64,000 nt of DNA from an uncultured Cellvibrionales bacterium (lineage in GTDB: Bacteria > Pseudomonadota > Gammaproteobacteria > Pseudomonadales > Cellvibrionaceae). The notes under the pieces are model-generated. The model worked only from the letters and a program-made list of their open reading frames with translations, was not told the DNA's origin and made no database searches. The position numbers were made by a program, and so were the translations under genes. Below are positions 19,425-29,973 of the stretch, piece by piece. The stretch spans positions 1-64,000 of the forward strand of contig CAJWZU010000009.1 in the NCBI GenBank assembly GCA_913050115.1, in the 5' to 3' direction. The number at the start of each line of letters is the position of its first letter. The stretch's first letter is position 1.

Positions 19425-20435
19425 TCATCTTGAAAAACTTTTATAAATAGCAATAATTTTAGGAATAGCGATCGCACTTGAAAAATTATTTTCAATAGTC
19501 CTTTTCGCCGACATTTGCAGACAGTACTTACTCGACGTAGGCATCTCATACCAATTATCGACATGGTCAACCAGCAGGTTAAAATCGCCTGAGGTAATTA
19601 ACCAACCATTGATATTATTTTTAATCAGTTTATTAAGTGCTCCAACGCGATATGCCAAAACAGGTATCCCCCTTGCCATGGCTTCTAGTGCTGCCATTGG
19701 TAGACCTTCATACCTTGAAGGTATAACCAATAACCCAATCTTTGGCCATATGGTATCCATATTATCTAGCTGACCGTGCAGATATAGATTTTCGGGGCAA
19801 TGCTTTTTAAGCTCTGGTAAAAGAGGTCCATCACCATATAAATGAAAACTTAAATGGGGTAACTGTTTAGCTAAAGACGCAAAGTAATCAGGCCCTTTTT
19901 CATTGCTAACTCGGCCAACAAACGCTATCTGTTTACCGGTCGAGTTTTGCAGATCTCGAGTATTTACAAAGTTATCAAACACCTTTGCCTTGACGGGAAG
20001 TCGCTTAGCTATCTGCGGGCTAACGGCAAAAACCTGAACGGCCAAACCTGCGCTGTAACGATCTATCCAATCATAAAAAGCCAGTTTGCCACTAGCAATT
20101 TCTCCTGAATGATAGGTACTAATTACCGGTATCTTGCTTATCCATGCGCTTAATCGACCAAAAATTCCCGCTTTATAGCCATGTGTGTGCAGTATAGCGG
20201 GACGTTCTTGACGTAATTTTTTTAACAAAGCGGTAAATCCGCCATCTAATGTTATTTGGGAAATACCGTTGTGCTGCAATAAATCTCGCAGCGGGTGCTG
20301 GCCATAGTCAGTGAGAAAAACAACTAGCGGCGCTTCGCCGTGATCGCGCAAACCATTCGCCAATTGCAATACGTGAGTTTCTATCCCACCCGCTTTGCTG
20401 CTATCGAGCAGTAACCAGATATTATGCTTTGCCAT
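19425..20435 (-). CDS. GT4-family glycosyltransferase
   Basis: A 336-residue GT-B retaining transferase. The N-terminal domain starts WLLLDSSKAGGIETHVLQLA, with the donor-loop glycine and the family's GGIExH. HTHGYKAGIFGRL and STYHSGE follow. The C-terminal domain has AFVGRVSNEKGPDYF, YGDGPLLPEL and the EX7E motif in PSRYEGLPMAALEAMARGIP. It would add a sugar to a lipid-linked or lipid A-linked acceptor. With the flippase it forms a two-gene AT-rich island. The specific linkage cannot be read from sequence. Confidence 0.88.
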   Translation of the reverse strand: MAKHNIWLLLDSSKAGGIETHVLQLANGLRDHGEAPLVVFLTDYGQHPLRDLLQHNGISQITLDGGFTALLKKLRQERPAILHTHGYKAGIFGRLSAWISKIPVISTYHSGEIASGKLAFYDWIDRYSAGLAVQVFAVSPQIAKRLPVKAKVFDNFVNTRDLQNSTGKQIAFVGRVSNEKGPDYFASLAKQLPHLSFHLYGDGPLLPELKKHCPENLYLHGQLDNMDTIWPKIGLLVIPSRYEGLPMAALEAMARGIPVLAYRVGALNKLIKNNINGWLITSGDFNLLVDHVDNWYEMPTSSKYCLQMSAKRTIENNFSSAIAIPKIIAIYKSFSR

Positions 20436-21036
20436 TACCGCCCCATATTAACGATGACTGTATTACTGCCCGTAACTGGTAGAGCAAACATACCGCTCAA
20501 CCTAATTAAGCAATTTTAATACCAATATAGTCTAGTTATGCATCCTATAAAGATCTGGGCGAGATTTTAGATACCCTCGCACAAAATATACATTTACAAA
20601 TAACAACTTACGCGCCGCAGATAAATTGACATTGCACGATGCATTGCAAAATGCTAATTAGAAACCAGGTGCATCTAACTACTACTAGACACAACGATTA
20701 AGAATAATTACAAAGGCTTCTATAGAGTACCCGGCAACCACTGAACTCGTATATGTACCCCGAATGGATGACCAAGAATATAGATACCTGACAAACCTAT
20801 AGGTATTGCACCAACACGGCTAGATTGTCATTAACAGGCATCAGTAATTGAAAAGAATAACTTGGGGTGGGCAATTAAGTATTGTATCTGCAAGCATGCA
20901 ATCGTTTTTAAAATACAAAGCAGATTACTGGCTAGCTCACTTAACCTATCCGTAAATAGCTTGAACCTGTCGCGAATTGGCAAAAAATCTAATTAACGTT
21001 TGGCGAAACGTATTTTGATCAGAAGCGAAAATGTGA

Positions 21037-21195
21037 GTGTTTGATCCTCTGTCCGAGCCGAGCTTAAATGAGCAAAAATCACCAGTAACCAAGTATACAG
21101 GTAAGACTTTTAAGTCTAGTAATGTTCGCTACTATCCAGTGTGCTGGGGTCAATACATGCCGAAAACAGATGAGCGCAACCGAGCTGCAATATAA
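21037..21195 (+). CDS. Possible 52-residue small protein
   Basis: Starts GTG (FDPLSEPSLNEQKSPVTKYT) and ends KTDERNRAAI. The middle reads SSNVRYYPVCWGQYMPK, with Trp, Cys and aromatic residues that are uncommon in chance frames, and codon choice resembles neighbouring genes. There is no strong ribosome-binding site and I do not recognise it. It could be a small gene, the tail of a lost gene, or chance. Confidence 0.3.
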   Translation: MFDPLSEPSLNEQKSPVTKYTGKTFKSSNVRYYPVCWGQYMPKTDERNRAAI

Positions 21196-21304
21196 CATGC
21201 GATAATTTTTACGATAAGTTAAGCCACGCTTAGCACCCGACTAAGGTTAAATTAATAGTTTAAGGTTAGCCGGGTGGGTCATGAAAAAAGTCTTTGAAAA
21301 GCTT

Positions 21305-21330
21305 GCGGGTAAAGCTTAAGTTTTACCCGC
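21305..21330 (-). terminator. Probable sthA terminator hairpin
   Basis: Arms GCGGGTAAA and TTTACCCGC are exact inverse complements around an 8-base loop, 5 bases beyond the sthA stop. On the minus strand the stem is followed by a short T-rich stretch (AAGCTTTTC), so it may serve as a weak intrinsic terminator. Confidence 0.55.
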
Positions 21331-21334
21331 CACC

Positions 21335-22735
21335 TTAAAACCGATTAACCCGATTAATTCCGTCCAACGCTGCAATTCTGTAGGCCTCAGCCATTGTCGG
21401 ATAGTTAAACGTTGTATTGACGAAATATTCAATACTATTGGCTTTACCTTGCTGGCTCATAATGGCTTGGCCAATATGGATAATTTCAGAGGCCTCAGCA
21501 CCAAAACAGTGAATACCGAGAATTTCCATATTATCGATATGAAAAAGAATTTTTAACATGCCCACGCCTTCGCCGCTGATTTGGCCACGGGCGGTGTTTT
21601 TGAAGAAAGCACGTCCGACCTCATAGGGTACTTTACTAGAGGTGAGCTCACTCTCAGTTTTACCAATAGAGCTAATTTCGGGAATGGTATAAATACCCGT
21701 TGGGGCATCGGTAATAAAGCGGCACTCTTCGCCACTAATAGCGGCGGCCACCGAGCGGCCTTGATCGTAAGAGGCGCTGGCAAGGCTAGGCCAACCTATT
21801 ACATCCCCAGCGGCGTAAATGTTGTCAATACTAGTTTGGTATTTTTCGTTAATACCGAGCTGGCCGCGATGGTTGGCAATAAGCTTGATAGCGTCGAGAT
21901 TCAAACCATCGGTGTTACCGGTGCGTCCGTTACACCACAGTAGTGCATCGGCACGCAAGCGTTTGCCGGACTGCATGTGTAAAGTGACCGATTTATCGTC
22001 GGCCTCGATACTCTCGTATTCTTCGCCATGACGTACCATCACACCATTGTCGCGTAAGTAGTAACTAAGAGCGTCGGATATTTCATCATCCAAAAATGAC
22101 AACAGGCGATCCCGACTATTGATTAGGTCTACCTTAATGCCGAGGCCGGCAAAAATCGAGGCGTATTCACAGCCAATAACACCAGCGCCATAAATAATAA
22201 TGTTCAATGGCGAGTGTTCCATCATCTCTAAAATGGTATCACTGTCGTAGACGCGTGGATGATTAAAATCGACATCTGCTGGTCGGTAAGGGCGTGAACC
22301 GGTCGCTATCACAACACTTTTAGCGCTAATGCATTCAATAGCGCCGTCACTTTGCGTTACCGCGACGGTGTTTTTATCGACAAAGTTGGCGTTACCAATA
22401 TGCAAGGCAACGCGGTTGCGGGCATAAAAATCGGTATGCAGCTCAACCTGTTTAGGGATAACTTTGTTGGCCTCCGCTAGAACTTTGGGAAAGGTTAAAA
22501 AACGCGGGTCACCCAACTCACGAAAGATGCTGTTGCCATTGAAACGAATAATCTGTTTAACCGCATTTCGCAGTGACTTAGACGGGATAGTGCCTTTATG
22601 CGTGCAGTTACCGCCAACAGTGGAACGGTTTTCAACCACACCGACTCGTTTGCCGCTCTTAGCTGCAGCCATAGCCGCGCCCTCGCCAGCAGGCCCCGAA
22701 CCGATCACCAAAACGTCGTAGTTATAATCCGCCAT
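21335..22735 (-). CDS. sthA: Soluble (Si-specific) pyridine nucleotide transhydrogenase
   Basis: Flavoprotein that moves hydride between NADPH and NAD+, mainly reoxidising excess NADPH. The 466-residue protein starts with the FAD-binding [18 protein letters not shown], then [16 protein letters not shown]. Disulfide reductases have CxxxxC here; SthA keeps only the first Cys and has Thr next to it, as seen. A second dinucleotide fold ([19 protein letters not shown]), [10 protein letters not shown] and a C-terminal dimerisation domain ([16 protein letters not shown]) complete it. It is followed on the same strand by no gene for 0.9 kb and preceded by nqrM at 104 bases. Confidence 0.97.
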   Translation of the reverse strand: MADYNYDVLVIGSGPAGEGAAMAAAKSGKRVGVVENRSTVGGNCTHKGTIPSKSLRNAVKQIIRFNGNSIFRELGDPRFLTFPKVLAEANKVIPKQVELHTDFYARNRVALHIGNANFVDKNTVAVTQSDGAIECISAKSVVIATGSRPYRPADVDFNHPRVYDSDTILEMMEHSPLNIIIYGAGVIGCEYASIFAGLGIKVDLINSRDRLLSFLDDEISDALSYYLRDNGVMVRHGEEYESIEADDKSVTLHMQSGKRLRADALLWCNGRTGNTDGLNLDAIKLIANHRGQLGINEKYQTSIDNIYAAGDVIGWPSLASASYDQGRSVAAAISGEECRFITDAPTGIYTIPEISSIGKTESELTSSKVPYEVGRAFFKNTARGQISGEGVGMLKILFHIDNMEILGIHCFGAEASEIIHIGQAIMSQQGKANSIEYFVNTTFNYPTMAEAYRIAALDGINRVNRF

Positions 22736-22838
22736 TACCCTGCTTTCCCTACTCGATTGTTTATTATATTAAGTCTATAAATACACAAATGCCTAAACAG
22801 GCAGAAAACATAAACGAGGCCAGCAACCAGCCCTGCGT

Positions 22839-23111
22839 TTAGTTTTTCTTACTGACGTCGTAACCAAGAGCCGCATTGACTTTGTCGTCAAAACTGCTGC
22901 CAACTCTTTCTTCACCGCTTTCTTCTGAGTTGATCTCGTTACATTTGTCTTCGTCGTCGCCACAGATCTCACAAGTGTAGTCGTCTTCTTGCAGTGCCTT
23001 ACCAACGCCGCCACAGGAGCCTTTGAGCGGTTTGTTGCTAAAGATAACGCCAATAGCCATGCCGCCGCACACGGCAAGCATTACGCCTAAAACAATAAAA
23101 AAAGTTGCCAC
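22839..23111 (-). CDS. nqrM: Na+-NQR maturation protein NqrM
   Basis: A 90-residue membrane protein: one N-terminal helix (FFIVLGVMLAVCGGMAIGVIF) and a cytoplasmic domain with the DUF539 cysteines C33 in SCGGVG, then CEICGDD, then a further Cys. NqrM is required, with ApbE, for assembly of the Nqr complex, probably delivering the iron of its membrane cofactor. It follows apbE by 18 bases on the same strand and is the last gene of the nqrA-nqrF-apbE-nqrM run. The start is GTG. Confidence 0.95.
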   Translation of the reverse strand: MATFFIVLGVMLAVCGGMAIGVIFSNKPLKGSCGGVGKALQEDDYTCEICGDDEDKCNEINSEESGEERVGSSFDDKVNAALGYDVSKKN

Positions 23112-23129
23112 AGTTATACCTACCTATGT

Positions 23130-24188
23130 TTAATCAATTGCGCCGAGATAAGGCACAAACAGTGAGTTGTACGATTCAATAAAGCCGGTCTCTGACTTGA
23201 TAATCAAAAACACTGCCAACTGATTTTTGTCCGCAATAGCCAGTGCCTGCTCAGGGCCCGCCACGGTCAATGCGGTAGCCCAGGCGTCGGCCTCAGCCGC
23301 TGTATTGGCGATAACGGTAATAGAGGCGAGCTTATGGTTAACCGGCCAGCCGCTTCGTGGGTCGATGGTGTGCGAGTAACGAACGCCTTGTTGCTCGAAG
23401 TAATTTCGATAGTCACCGGAAGTAGCGACACCGCCGCGGTTAATTTCAATTGTCTGCTGATTGCTCGTATGTAATAAGCTCGGCCGTTCTATGCCCAAGC
23501 GCCAGTCTTTGCGGCGCTTATTCTGACCCTTTACGCGTATTTCGCCACCAATTTCAATCAAGTAGTTTTGGATACCAAGGGTTTCTAGATTGGCGGCAAT
23601 AACATCTACGCCGTAGCCCTTAGCTATAGCGGATAAATCGATAAATAGTTTGCTCTGTTTAGTGGCAGTTTGCTTATTGAGCTGCAGGTTGTGCTGACCA
23701 ATATTTGCCAGTTGCGTGTCGATAGCGCTTTGCTTAGGTTGTTCGACTGAGCTTGCTAACGGGCCAAAACCCCACAGGTTAACAAGGGGCCCAACAGTGA
23801 CATCAAAACTACCAGCGCTGGCAGTATAAATTTGGTCGCTTAGTAATAACACCTCAAACAAAGGCGCAGATAACGCAAACGGAATTTCTACGGGCGCGCG
23901 ATTTAAGCGCATCAGTTCAGAATCGGGGATATAGGTTGACATGATTTGGTTGAAATCTTGCAACCAAATATCTATTTCGGTTTGTATTACAAACTGGGGC
24001 TTAGGCAGACTTTGTTCTGCATCTAGCACCAAAGTAATATTATATTGTGTGCCCATAGTTGGGCCAGAAAAATGATAGCTTTGCAGCGGATCTTCTGAAC
24101 AACCACTGAGGGAGAAACAGGCAAACAAAAACAAGGCCAGCAGAGCTGGCCTTGTTTTTGAGCAAGTGCTTAACAATGCGTTAATCAC
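23130..24188 (-). CDS. apbE: FAD:protein FMN transferase (lipoprotein)
   Basis: Transfers FMN from FAD to Thr residues of NqrB and NqrC. The 352-residue protein has a lipoprotein signal (hydrophobic PALLALFLFACF, lipobox LSGC with Cys30), then YHFSGPTMGTQYNITL, LSAIAKGYGVD and HTIDPRSGWPV, with the metal-binding TAAEADAWATAL near the end. The start is GTG, three bases after the nqrF stop. Unusually, its signal-peptide codons contain a perfect 16-bp terminator-like hairpin, annotated separately. The proximity of its targets nqrB and nqrC supports the function directly. Confidence 0.96.
   Translation of the reverse strand: MINALLSTCSKTRPALLALFLFACFSLSGCSEDPLQSYHFSGPTMGTQYNITLVLDAEQSLPKPQFVIQTEIDIWLQDFNQIMSTYIPDSELMRLNRAPVEIPFALSAPLFEVLLLSDQIYTASAGSFDVTVGPLVNLWGFGPLASSVEQPKQSAIDTQLANIGQHNLQLNKQTATKQSKLFIDLSAIAKGYGVDVIAANLETLGIQNYLIEIGGEIRVKGQNKRRKDWRLGIERPSLLHTSNQQTIEINRGGVATSGDYRNYFEQQGVRYSHTIDPRSGWPVNHKLASITVIANTAAEADAWATALTVAGPEQALAIADKNQLAVFLIIKSETGFIESYNSLFVPYLGAID
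24126..24160 (-). terminator. Terminator-like hairpin inside the start of apbE
   Basis: A perfect 16-bp stem with a 3-base loop: 5' arm 24126-24141, 3' arm 24145-24160. The stem core pairs AAGGCCAGC with GCTGGCCTT and both outer flanks are runs of A or T. On the minus strand it is followed by TTTG. It lies 29-63 nucleotides into apbE, within codons 10-21, just after nqrF. It is coding DNA and a textbook intrinsic terminator shape at the same time. Read-through or attenuation would set the ApbE/Nqr ratio. Confidence 0.7.
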
Positions 24189-24191
24189 TCA

Positions 24192-25415
24192 TTAGCCGCC
24201 GAAATCATCAAGCATGATGTTTTCGTTTTCGACGCCAAGGTCTTTTAACATATTGATCACAGCCTGGTTCATCATTGGCGGACCGCACATGTAGAACTCG
24301 CAATCTTCTGGAGCGGGATGGTCTTTTAGATAATTCTCCAACAGTACGTTGTGAATGAAACCTGTCATACCTTCCCAGTTATCCTCTGGCTGAGGATCCG
24401 ACATAGCTACGTTCCAAGAGAAATTGTCATTATCTTGGGCAAGCTGATCGTAATCTTCTTTATAGAACAACTCTTTAAGAGAGCGTGCGCCGTACCAGAA
24501 AGAGATCTTGCGCTGGCTCTTTAATCGCTTCAACTGATCGAAGATGTGCGAGCGCATCGGAGCCATACCGGCACCACCACCAACAAAGATCATCTCATTT
24601 TCGGTTTCGCGGGCAAAGAACTCACCGAACGGTCCGTAAACTTTCATCTTATCACCTGGCTTCAGATTAAAGACATAAGAAGACATTTGACCGGCGGGTA
24701 TACCTTTAGAGCCTGGAGGTGGCGATGCAATACGAATATTGAACTTCACCACACCCTGCTCTTCTGGGTAGTTGGACATTGAGTAGGCGCGAACCACCTC
24801 TTCATTAACTTTAGATTCGATATTGAAGAAACCAAAACGCTCCCAATCAGCGCGGTATTCGTCTTCGATATGGAAGTCAGAATACTTTACATGATGCGGT
24901 GGACACTCAAGCTGAACGTAACCACCGGCACGGAAATCAACACTCTCGCCCTCTGGCAATTTAAGCGTCAGCTCTTTGATGAAGGTGGCAACGTTCGGGT
25001 TTGACTCAACCGTACATTCCCATTGTTTAACGCCGAAGACCTCTTCGTCAACTTCGATAACCATGTCTTCTTTAACTGGAGTCTGGCACGACAAGCGCCA
25101 TCCTTCAGAAGCTTCGCGCTTTGTAAATGAGCCTTCTTCAGTGGGCAGCATGCCGCCACCGCCTGAGTTTACGACACACTTGCATTGTGCGCAGCTGCCA
25201 CCACCGCCACAAGCCGACGGCAAAAATAAGCCGTTAGCTGCGAGGGTTTGCATCAGTTTGCCACCGGATTCAACGGTGAGAGTTTTCTCGCCATTGATTG
25301 AAATTTTAACATCGCCACTGCTAACCAGTTTGGCGCGGGCACTCAGAATCACAACAACCAGTGCAAGCACGATCACGGTGAACATGACGACCCCTAGTAC
25401 GATAGTAACGTCCAT
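24192..25415 (-). CDS. nqrF: Na+-translocating NADH:quinone reductase subunit F
   Basis: The NADH-oxidising entry subunit of the Nqr sodium pump. The 407-residue protein has one N-terminal helix, a plant-type 2Fe-2S domain ([16 protein letters not shown] and a later Cys in LSCQTP), an FAD domain (RAYSMSNYP) and an NADH domain ([23 protein letters not shown]). Length is typical. It starts ATG, 19 bases after nqrE. Electrons pass from FAD through the iron-sulfur centre to NqrD/E, then to NqrC and NqrB. Confidence 0.98.
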   Translation of the reverse strand: MDVTIVLGVVMFTVIVLALVVVILSARAKLVSSGDVKISINGEKTLTVESGGKLMQTLAANGLFLPSACGGGGSCAQCKCVVNSGGGGMLPTEEGSFTKREASEGWRLSCQTPVKEDMVIEVDEEVFGVKQWECTVESNPNVATFIKELTLKLPEGESVDFRAGGYVQLECPPHHVKYSDFHIEDEYRADWERFGFFNIESKVNEEVVRAYSMSNYPEEQGVVKFNIRIASPPPGSKGIPAGQMSSYVFNLKPGDKMKVYGPFGEFFARETENEMIFVGGGAGMAPMRSHIFDQLKRLKSQRKISFWYGARSLKELFYKEDYDQLAQDNDNFSWNVAMSDPQPEDNWEGMTGFIHNVLLENYLKDHPAPEDCEFYMCGPPMMNQAVINMLKDLGVENENIMLDDFGG

Positions 25416-25434
25416 ACTCTAATAGCCTCGCAGG

Positions 25435-26043
25435 TTATAGGTCGATGCCACCGAAGGACATAAAGCCCAACGACATCAAACCAACAGTGATAAAAGTAAT
25501 GCCAAGACCCTGCAGACCGTGAGGAATGTCAGAGTACTTTAACTTCTCGCGAATACCGGCAAGCGCGGTAATTGCCAGCGCCCAACCAACACCAGAACCG
25601 ACCGCAAAAACGGTAGACTCGGCCATATCGTAATCACGCTCAACCATGAACAGTACCGCACCCATAATGGCACAGTTCACTGTAATCAATGGTAAAAATA
25701 CGCCCAGTGCGTTGTAAAGCGCTGGCATATATTTATCGAGTACCATCTCCATAATTTGAACCGCAGCGGCAATAATACCAATGAAGGTAATCAGGCCAAG
25801 AAAACTCAAATCGACCTCGGGATAACCGGCCCAAGCCAGTGCGCCGTCGGCGAGAAGGTTACTGTAGACAAGGTAGTTCAAGGGTACCGTGATAGCCAAA
25901 ACCACGATAACCGCGATGCCAAGACCAATAGCAGCCTCAACTTTCTTGGATATTGCGATAAAGGTACACATGCCCAAGAAGAACGCCAGCGCCATGTTTT
26001 CGATAAAGATCGAACGCACAAACAAGCTTAAATAATGTTCCAT
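25435..26043 (-). CDS. nqrE: Na+-translocating NADH:quinone reductase subunit E
   Basis: A 202-residue inner-membrane subunit with six helices, starting [20 protein letters not shown]. The cysteine in FLGMCTF and one in NCAIMGAV match those proposed to bind the iron shared with NqrD. It is homologous to NqrD and to RnfA. It lies 3 bases downstream of nqrD. Confidence 0.97.
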   Translation of the reverse strand: MEHYLSLFVRSIFIENMALAFFLGMCTFIAISKKVEAAIGLGIAVIVVLAITVPLNYLVYSNLLADGALAWAGYPEVDLSFLGLITFIGIIAAAVQIMEMVLDKYMPALYNALGVFLPLITVNCAIMGAVLFMVERDYDMAESTVFAVGSGVGWALAITALAGIREKLKYSDIPHGLQGLGITFITVGLMSLGFMSFGGIDL

Positions 26044-26046
26044 AAT

Positions 26047-26700
26047 TTAAGCCTCCTTAACGGTGTTGGGGCAAATTTTAAATTCTGCAACTTCAACCTG
26101 TTTCTTATCATAAGTGCGCATGGCCCAAATGATCAAACCGATTAGAAAGAATGCGCTCGGTGGCAACAGCAATAGACCGTTAGGTACATACCAGCCGCCA
26201 TCGGTAACTAGAGGCAGAATCTCGTAACCCATCAGCTTACCGGAACCAAACAGTTCACGAATTACCGCGAGGACAATTAGCATTGCGCTGTAACCAAAAC
26301 CGTTGCCAATGCCGTCGAGAAAACTTGCACCTGGCGGATTCTTCATAGCAAAGGCTTCGGCGCGGCCCATCACAATACAGTTGGTGATAATCAAACCAAC
26401 AAATACTGAAAGTTGCTTAGAGATCTCAAAGGCATAGGCCTTCAGAACCTGGTCAACAACAATTACCAATGAGGCAATGATGGTCATCTGGGCAATAATT
26501 CGAACGCTGTTTGGAATCTGATTACGCACCAGAGATACAAACAGGTTGGAAAATGCCGTCACAACAGTGAGTGCAATACACATTACCAGGGTCACTTTCA
26601 GCGAGCTGGTAACAGCCAATGCCGAGCAGATACCCAGAATTTGCAAGCCAATTGGGTTATTGGTCAGTACTGGAGAAAACAGTAGCTCTTTAATCTTCAT
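26047..26700 (-). CDS. nqrD: Na+-translocating NADH:quinone reductase subunit D
   Basis: A 217-residue membrane subunit of six helices, with [20 protein letters not shown] near the start and [13 protein letters not shown] in the middle; each holds a Cys that pairs with NqrE residues around the membrane iron centre. It is inverted in topology relative to NqrE. The gene starts two bases after nqrC. Confidence 0.97.
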   Translation of the reverse strand: MKIKELLFSPVLTNNPIGLQILGICSALAVTSSLKVTLVMCIALTVVTAFSNLFVSLVRNQIPNSVRIIAQMTIIASLVIVVDQVLKAYAFEISKQLSVFVGLIITNCIVMGRAEAFAMKNPPGASFLDGIGNGFGYSAMLIVLAVIRELFGSGKLMGYEILPLVTDGGWYVPNGLLLLPPSAFFLIGLIIWAMRTYDKKQVEVAEFKICPNTVKEA

Positions 26701-26702
26701 TA

Positions 26703-27440
26703 TTAAGCATCTCCATCTTTGAGGTTAGACAAAAATGGGCCATAGCCGCTATCGCCCATCCAGAACTTAATTAGGTTGTCGACACCTTTGCTGGTCAAAG
26801 TAGCACCAGAGAGGCCGTCAACTTTATTGATATCGCCAACAGGCGCAGGGCCTTTGGTGATAGTAATCGCAACAGAGCCATCATCAGCGTAGACCTCTTT
26901 GCCAACCCAGAGTGATTTCCACTTTGGGTTGTCAACCTCACCGCCTAAGCCCGGTGTTTCACCGTGCTGATAAAAACCCAAACCGACAATAGTATTGGTG
27001 TCAGCTTCTAGAGCCATAAAGCCATAAAGTGTTGACCAAAGACCATAGCCTTTAACGGGTAGGATTATTTTTTCCAGTTTACCAGCATTTTCAACAAGAT
27101 AAACTTTGCTGTAGTCAGCGCGGGTGCCAATTTTTGCAATATCCAGTTCGCCAATCAGCTTAGTTTCTTGAGCCAACTGTTCAGGGGTAACGTCTAAAAC
27201 ATACTTGTCTATGGCGAAATCAACCGTTTTAGTGGTGATAAGCTTAAACTGCTCTTCAACGTCAGCGCCCTCTTTTAGCATGCCTGCTGCCGCTAAAATA
27301 TTGCGCTTAAAATCGAGCGCTTTATTAGTTTCCTGAATTGGCTTAAGCACAACCGCTGCGGTAGATACAATTACCGAACAGACAAAGCACAACGACAAGA
27401 TGACGATAAGTGTTTTTGATGTAGTCTCTTTATTAGACAC
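26703..27440 (-). CDS. nqrC: Na+-translocating NADH:quinone reductase subunit C
   Basis: A periplasm-facing FMN subunit of 245 residues with one N-terminal helix ([20 protein letters not shown]). The FMN attachment motif SGATLTS lies near the C-terminus ([12 protein letters not shown]); FMN joins the Thr and is placed there by ApbE. I chose GTG at 27440 (VSNKETTSK) because GGAGG lies seven bases upstream and homologues start there. It overlaps the end of nqrB by eight bases; a start 12 codons earlier is open but has less support. Confidence 0.96.
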   Translation of the reverse strand: MSNKETTSKTLIVILSLCFVCSVIVSTAAVVLKPIQETNKALDFKRNILAAAGMLKEGADVEEQFKLITTKTVDFAIDKYVLDVTPEQLAQETKLIGELDIAKIGTRADYSKVYLVENAGKLEKIILPVKGYGLWSTLYGFMALEADTNTIVGLGFYQHGETPGLGGEVDNPKWKSLWVGKEVYADDGSVAITITKGPAPVGDINKVDGLSGATLTSKGVDNLIKFWMGDSGYGPFLSNLKDGDA

Positions 27441-28626
27441 GCGCCAACCTCCGCTTGATGTTTCCTTGAACCACAAAATGGTCGATCAGAGGGGAGAATA
27501 AATTGGCAAACAAGATAGCCAGCATCATACCTTCTGGGTACGCAGGGTTAACCACGCGAATCAACACAACCATGACGCCAATCAACGCACCGTACCAGAG
27601 CCTGCCGATATTCGTCATAGAAGCCGACACTGGGTCAGTCGCCATAAAGATCATACCAAAAGCAAAGCCACCCAAAACCATATGCCAGTACCAAGGTACG
27701 GCAAACATATAATTGGTGTCAGAACCGATCATGTTAAACAGGAACGATGTCGCCATCATACCGGCCATAACCCCGATCACAATTCGCACCGACGCAATCT
27801 TGGCAATAAGAAGAACGGCACCACCGATAAAGATTGCAAGGGTTGAAGTCTCACCAATACAGCCTTGCATCTTACCGAGAAAAGCATCCATCCAAGTCAT
27901 CGTGCTGGTTAAACCAGCCAGACCTTCAGTGTTGGCAATAGACAGCGCAGTAGCGCCAGTAAAACCATCCAAAGCAGTCCAAACAGTGTCGCCTGAAAGC
28001 TCCGCTGGGTAGGCGAAGAACATAAAAGCACGACCCGTTAGCGCTGGGTTGAGGAAGTTTTTACCCGTACCACCGAAAACTTCTTTGCCAATAATTACGC
28101 CAAAACTGATGCCAAGGGCAACCATCCATAAAGGTACATCGGGCGGGCAAATGAGCGCAAACAGCACCGAAGTTACAAAGAAACCTTCGTTTACTTCGTG
28201 ACCACGAACACTAGCAAAGATAACTTCCCAAAACCCGCCGACCGCAAAGGTCACGAAATAGATAGGCAGGAAGTAAGCCGCGCCATGGATAAAGCAATCC
28301 AAGAAACTGTCCGGATTATAACCGGCGAACAGCCCAATAAAGCCACCGCGCCAGCCGTCAAGTGCAACCATGCCCATTTCAACCATGCCGCTATTGGCTT
28401 GGAAGCCAACGTTGTACATGCCATAAAACATAGCTGGAAAAGTACACATCCAGACGGTAATCATCATACGTTTCAGGTCGATGCCGTCGCGCACGTGTGC
28501 GGTAGTTTTAGTTACACTAGATGGACGGAATAAACCGGTATCAATGGCTTCGTAAAGCGCATAGAACTTTTCCCATTTACCGCCTTTGTGAAAATGCGGC
28601 TCGATGCTATCGAGGAATTTACGCAT
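27433..28626 (-). CDS. nqrB: Na+-translocating NADH:quinone reductase subunit B
   Basis: The main ion-conducting subunit: 397 residues, about ten membrane helices, with the second covalent FMN at the Thr in [10 protein letters not shown], recognised by ApbE as DGxTGAT. It binds riboflavin and the ubiquinone site in this family. The start [20 protein letters not shown] is as in homologues. It is three bases after nqrA. Confidence 0.98.
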   Translation of the reverse strand: MRKFLDSIEPHFHKGGKWEKFYALYEAIDTGLFRPSSVTKTTAHVRDGIDLKRMMITVWMCTFPAMFYGMYNVGFQANSGMVEMGMVALDGWRGGFIGLFAGYNPDSFLDCFIHGAAYFLPIYFVTFAVGGFWEVIFASVRGHEVNEGFFVTSVLFALICPPDVPLWMVALGISFGVIIGKEVFGGTGKNFLNPALTGRAFMFFAYPAELSGDTVWTALDGFTGATALSIANTEGLAGLTSTMTWMDAFLGKMQGCIGETSTLAIFIGGAVLLIAKIASVRIVIGVMAGMMATSFLFNMIGSDTNYMFAVPWYWHMVLGGFAFGMIFMATDPVSASMTNIGRLWYGALIGVMVVLIRVVNPAYPEGMMLAILFANLFSPLIDHFVVQGNIKRRLARV

Positions 28627-28629
28627 GTC

Positions 28630-29973
28630 TTATCCCTCCTTTTCAATACGGGTGAGGTTATCGCGCAGGATTGGACCATATTCATATTTGCCGGGGCAAA
28701 CAAAAGAACACAGTGCCAGATCTTCTTCATCTAACTCTAAAGCGCCCAGCTTTTGGGCAACATCGGTGTCGCCAACAATAAGCGCACGTAGCAATTGAGT
28801 GGGAAGAATATCCAGTGGCATGATGCGCTCGTAGTTGCCATTAGGCACCATGGCGCGTTCACTACCCATTGTGGTGGTGGTGAAATCAAACTCTTTCTTG
28901 CCTAGGAGCTTTGAAACATACAAGCCCATAATCGAGAAATAATTAAAGCCAGGTCGCAAGTAGTGCAACAGCGGACGGTCATTACCTTCCAATAATACAG
29001 AAACTTGATTGTGATAGCGACCGAGGTAGGCATAAGCGTCAGCGGCAATACGGCCACCAAACACGGAACCTGAAACAATTCGATTGACACCAGACTTCAA
29101 TTTTCCTGCGGTTAGCTCAGTCAAGTTGGCGCCAAGTTGGCTGCGGATCAACAGAGGTTTATCTACCTGCGGTCCAGCCAGAGCAACAACGCGCGCTGTG
29201 GGTAGTTTGCCGGTGACAAACAGTTGCGCGATGGCAATAACATCTTGATACCCAAGGGTCCAGACAGTTTTATTTGCGCTCACAGGCTCGATATTGTGTA
29301 TATGAGTACCGACATTACCTGCAGGATGAACGCCACCAAACTCTCTAACCACGACACGAGAGTCAGTGCCGGCGGGAATTTTTGCGCCGGGCGCCTTACA
29401 CAAGTAAACATTGCCTTCGGTCAATTTGCTCAGCAAGGTCAGACCATTACTAAAATCATCGGCGGCTTCGCCAATAATCAGCTCTGGATTTGCAGCCAGT
29501 GGATTGGTATCCATTGCTGTCACAAAAATTGCGGCTGGGGTGGAGTCGACGGCAGGCACCTTACTATAAGGACGGGTGCGTAACGCAGTCCAGAGGCCCG
29601 ACTCGATCAAGTTGCTGGCAACTTGATCGCGACTGAGACCGCTGAATTTGTCGGCACTGTACTGTTCGAAGCTTATCGCTTCATCGCCTTCGACATTGAT
29701 AACAACAGACTGAAATACACGGCGTGCGCCGCGATTAATAGCCGTTACAGTACCAGCTGCTGGAGCTGTGAACTTAACGCCTTCAGTCTTCTTGTCGCTG
29801 AAAAGTAGTTGTCCGAGTTTAACCTTGTCACCTACCTGTACAGACATTGTTGGCTTCATACCGTGGTAATCGGCGCCAATAACTGCAACAGATTGAGACT
29901 TGGGACCATCTATGATGGTCTGCTCGGGAGAGCCGGATATAGGTAAATCCAGACCTCGACGAATCTTTATCAT
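28630..29973 (-). CDS. nqrA: Na+-translocating NADH:quinone reductase subunit A
   Basis: First gene of the nqr operon; a 447-residue cytoplasmic subunit without a prosthetic group that contributes to quinone binding. It starts [14 protein letters not shown] and shows the NqrA segments [28 protein letters not shown] and, at the end, [20 protein letters not shown] chose ATG 29973; a GTG six codons upstream gives only MIRQRR in addition. Its promoter must lie within 29974-30352, shared with the divergent mfd. Confidence 0.97.
   Translation of the reverse strand: MIKIRRGLDLPISGSPEQTIIDGPKSQSVAVIGADYHGMKPTMSVQVGDKVKLGQLLFSDKKTEGVKFTAPAAGTVTAINRGARRVFQSVVINVEGDEAISFEQYSADKFSGLSRDQVASNLIESGLWTALRTRPYSKVPAVDSTPAAIFVTAMDTNPLAANPELIIGEAADDFSNGLTLLSKLTEGNVYLCKAPGAKIPAGTDSRVVVREFGGVHPAGNVGTHIHNIEPVSANKTVWTLGYQDVIAIAQLFVTGKLPTARVVALAGPQVDKPLLIRSQLGANLTELTAGKLKSGVNRIVSGSVFGGRIAADAYAYLGRYHNQVSVLLEGNDRPLLHYLRPGFNYFSIMGLYVSKLLGKKEFDFTTTTMGSERAMVPNGNYERIMPLDILPTQLLRALIVGDTDVAQKLGALELDEEDLALCSFVCPGKYEYGPILRDNLTRIEKEG

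Larger units (their letters stand above)
20436..21334. other. 0.9-kb region with no firm gene
   Basis: Upstream of the glycosyltransferase and downstream of sthA, both on the minus strand. It holds a possible 52-codon plus-strand ORF (21037-21195), a hairpin near the sthA end (21305-21330) and a 12-codon ATG frame at 21281-21319. No promoter, RNA or mobile element was identified. Its length and AT-richness fit a region that has lost genes or was inserted with the sugar genes. Confidence 0.5.
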
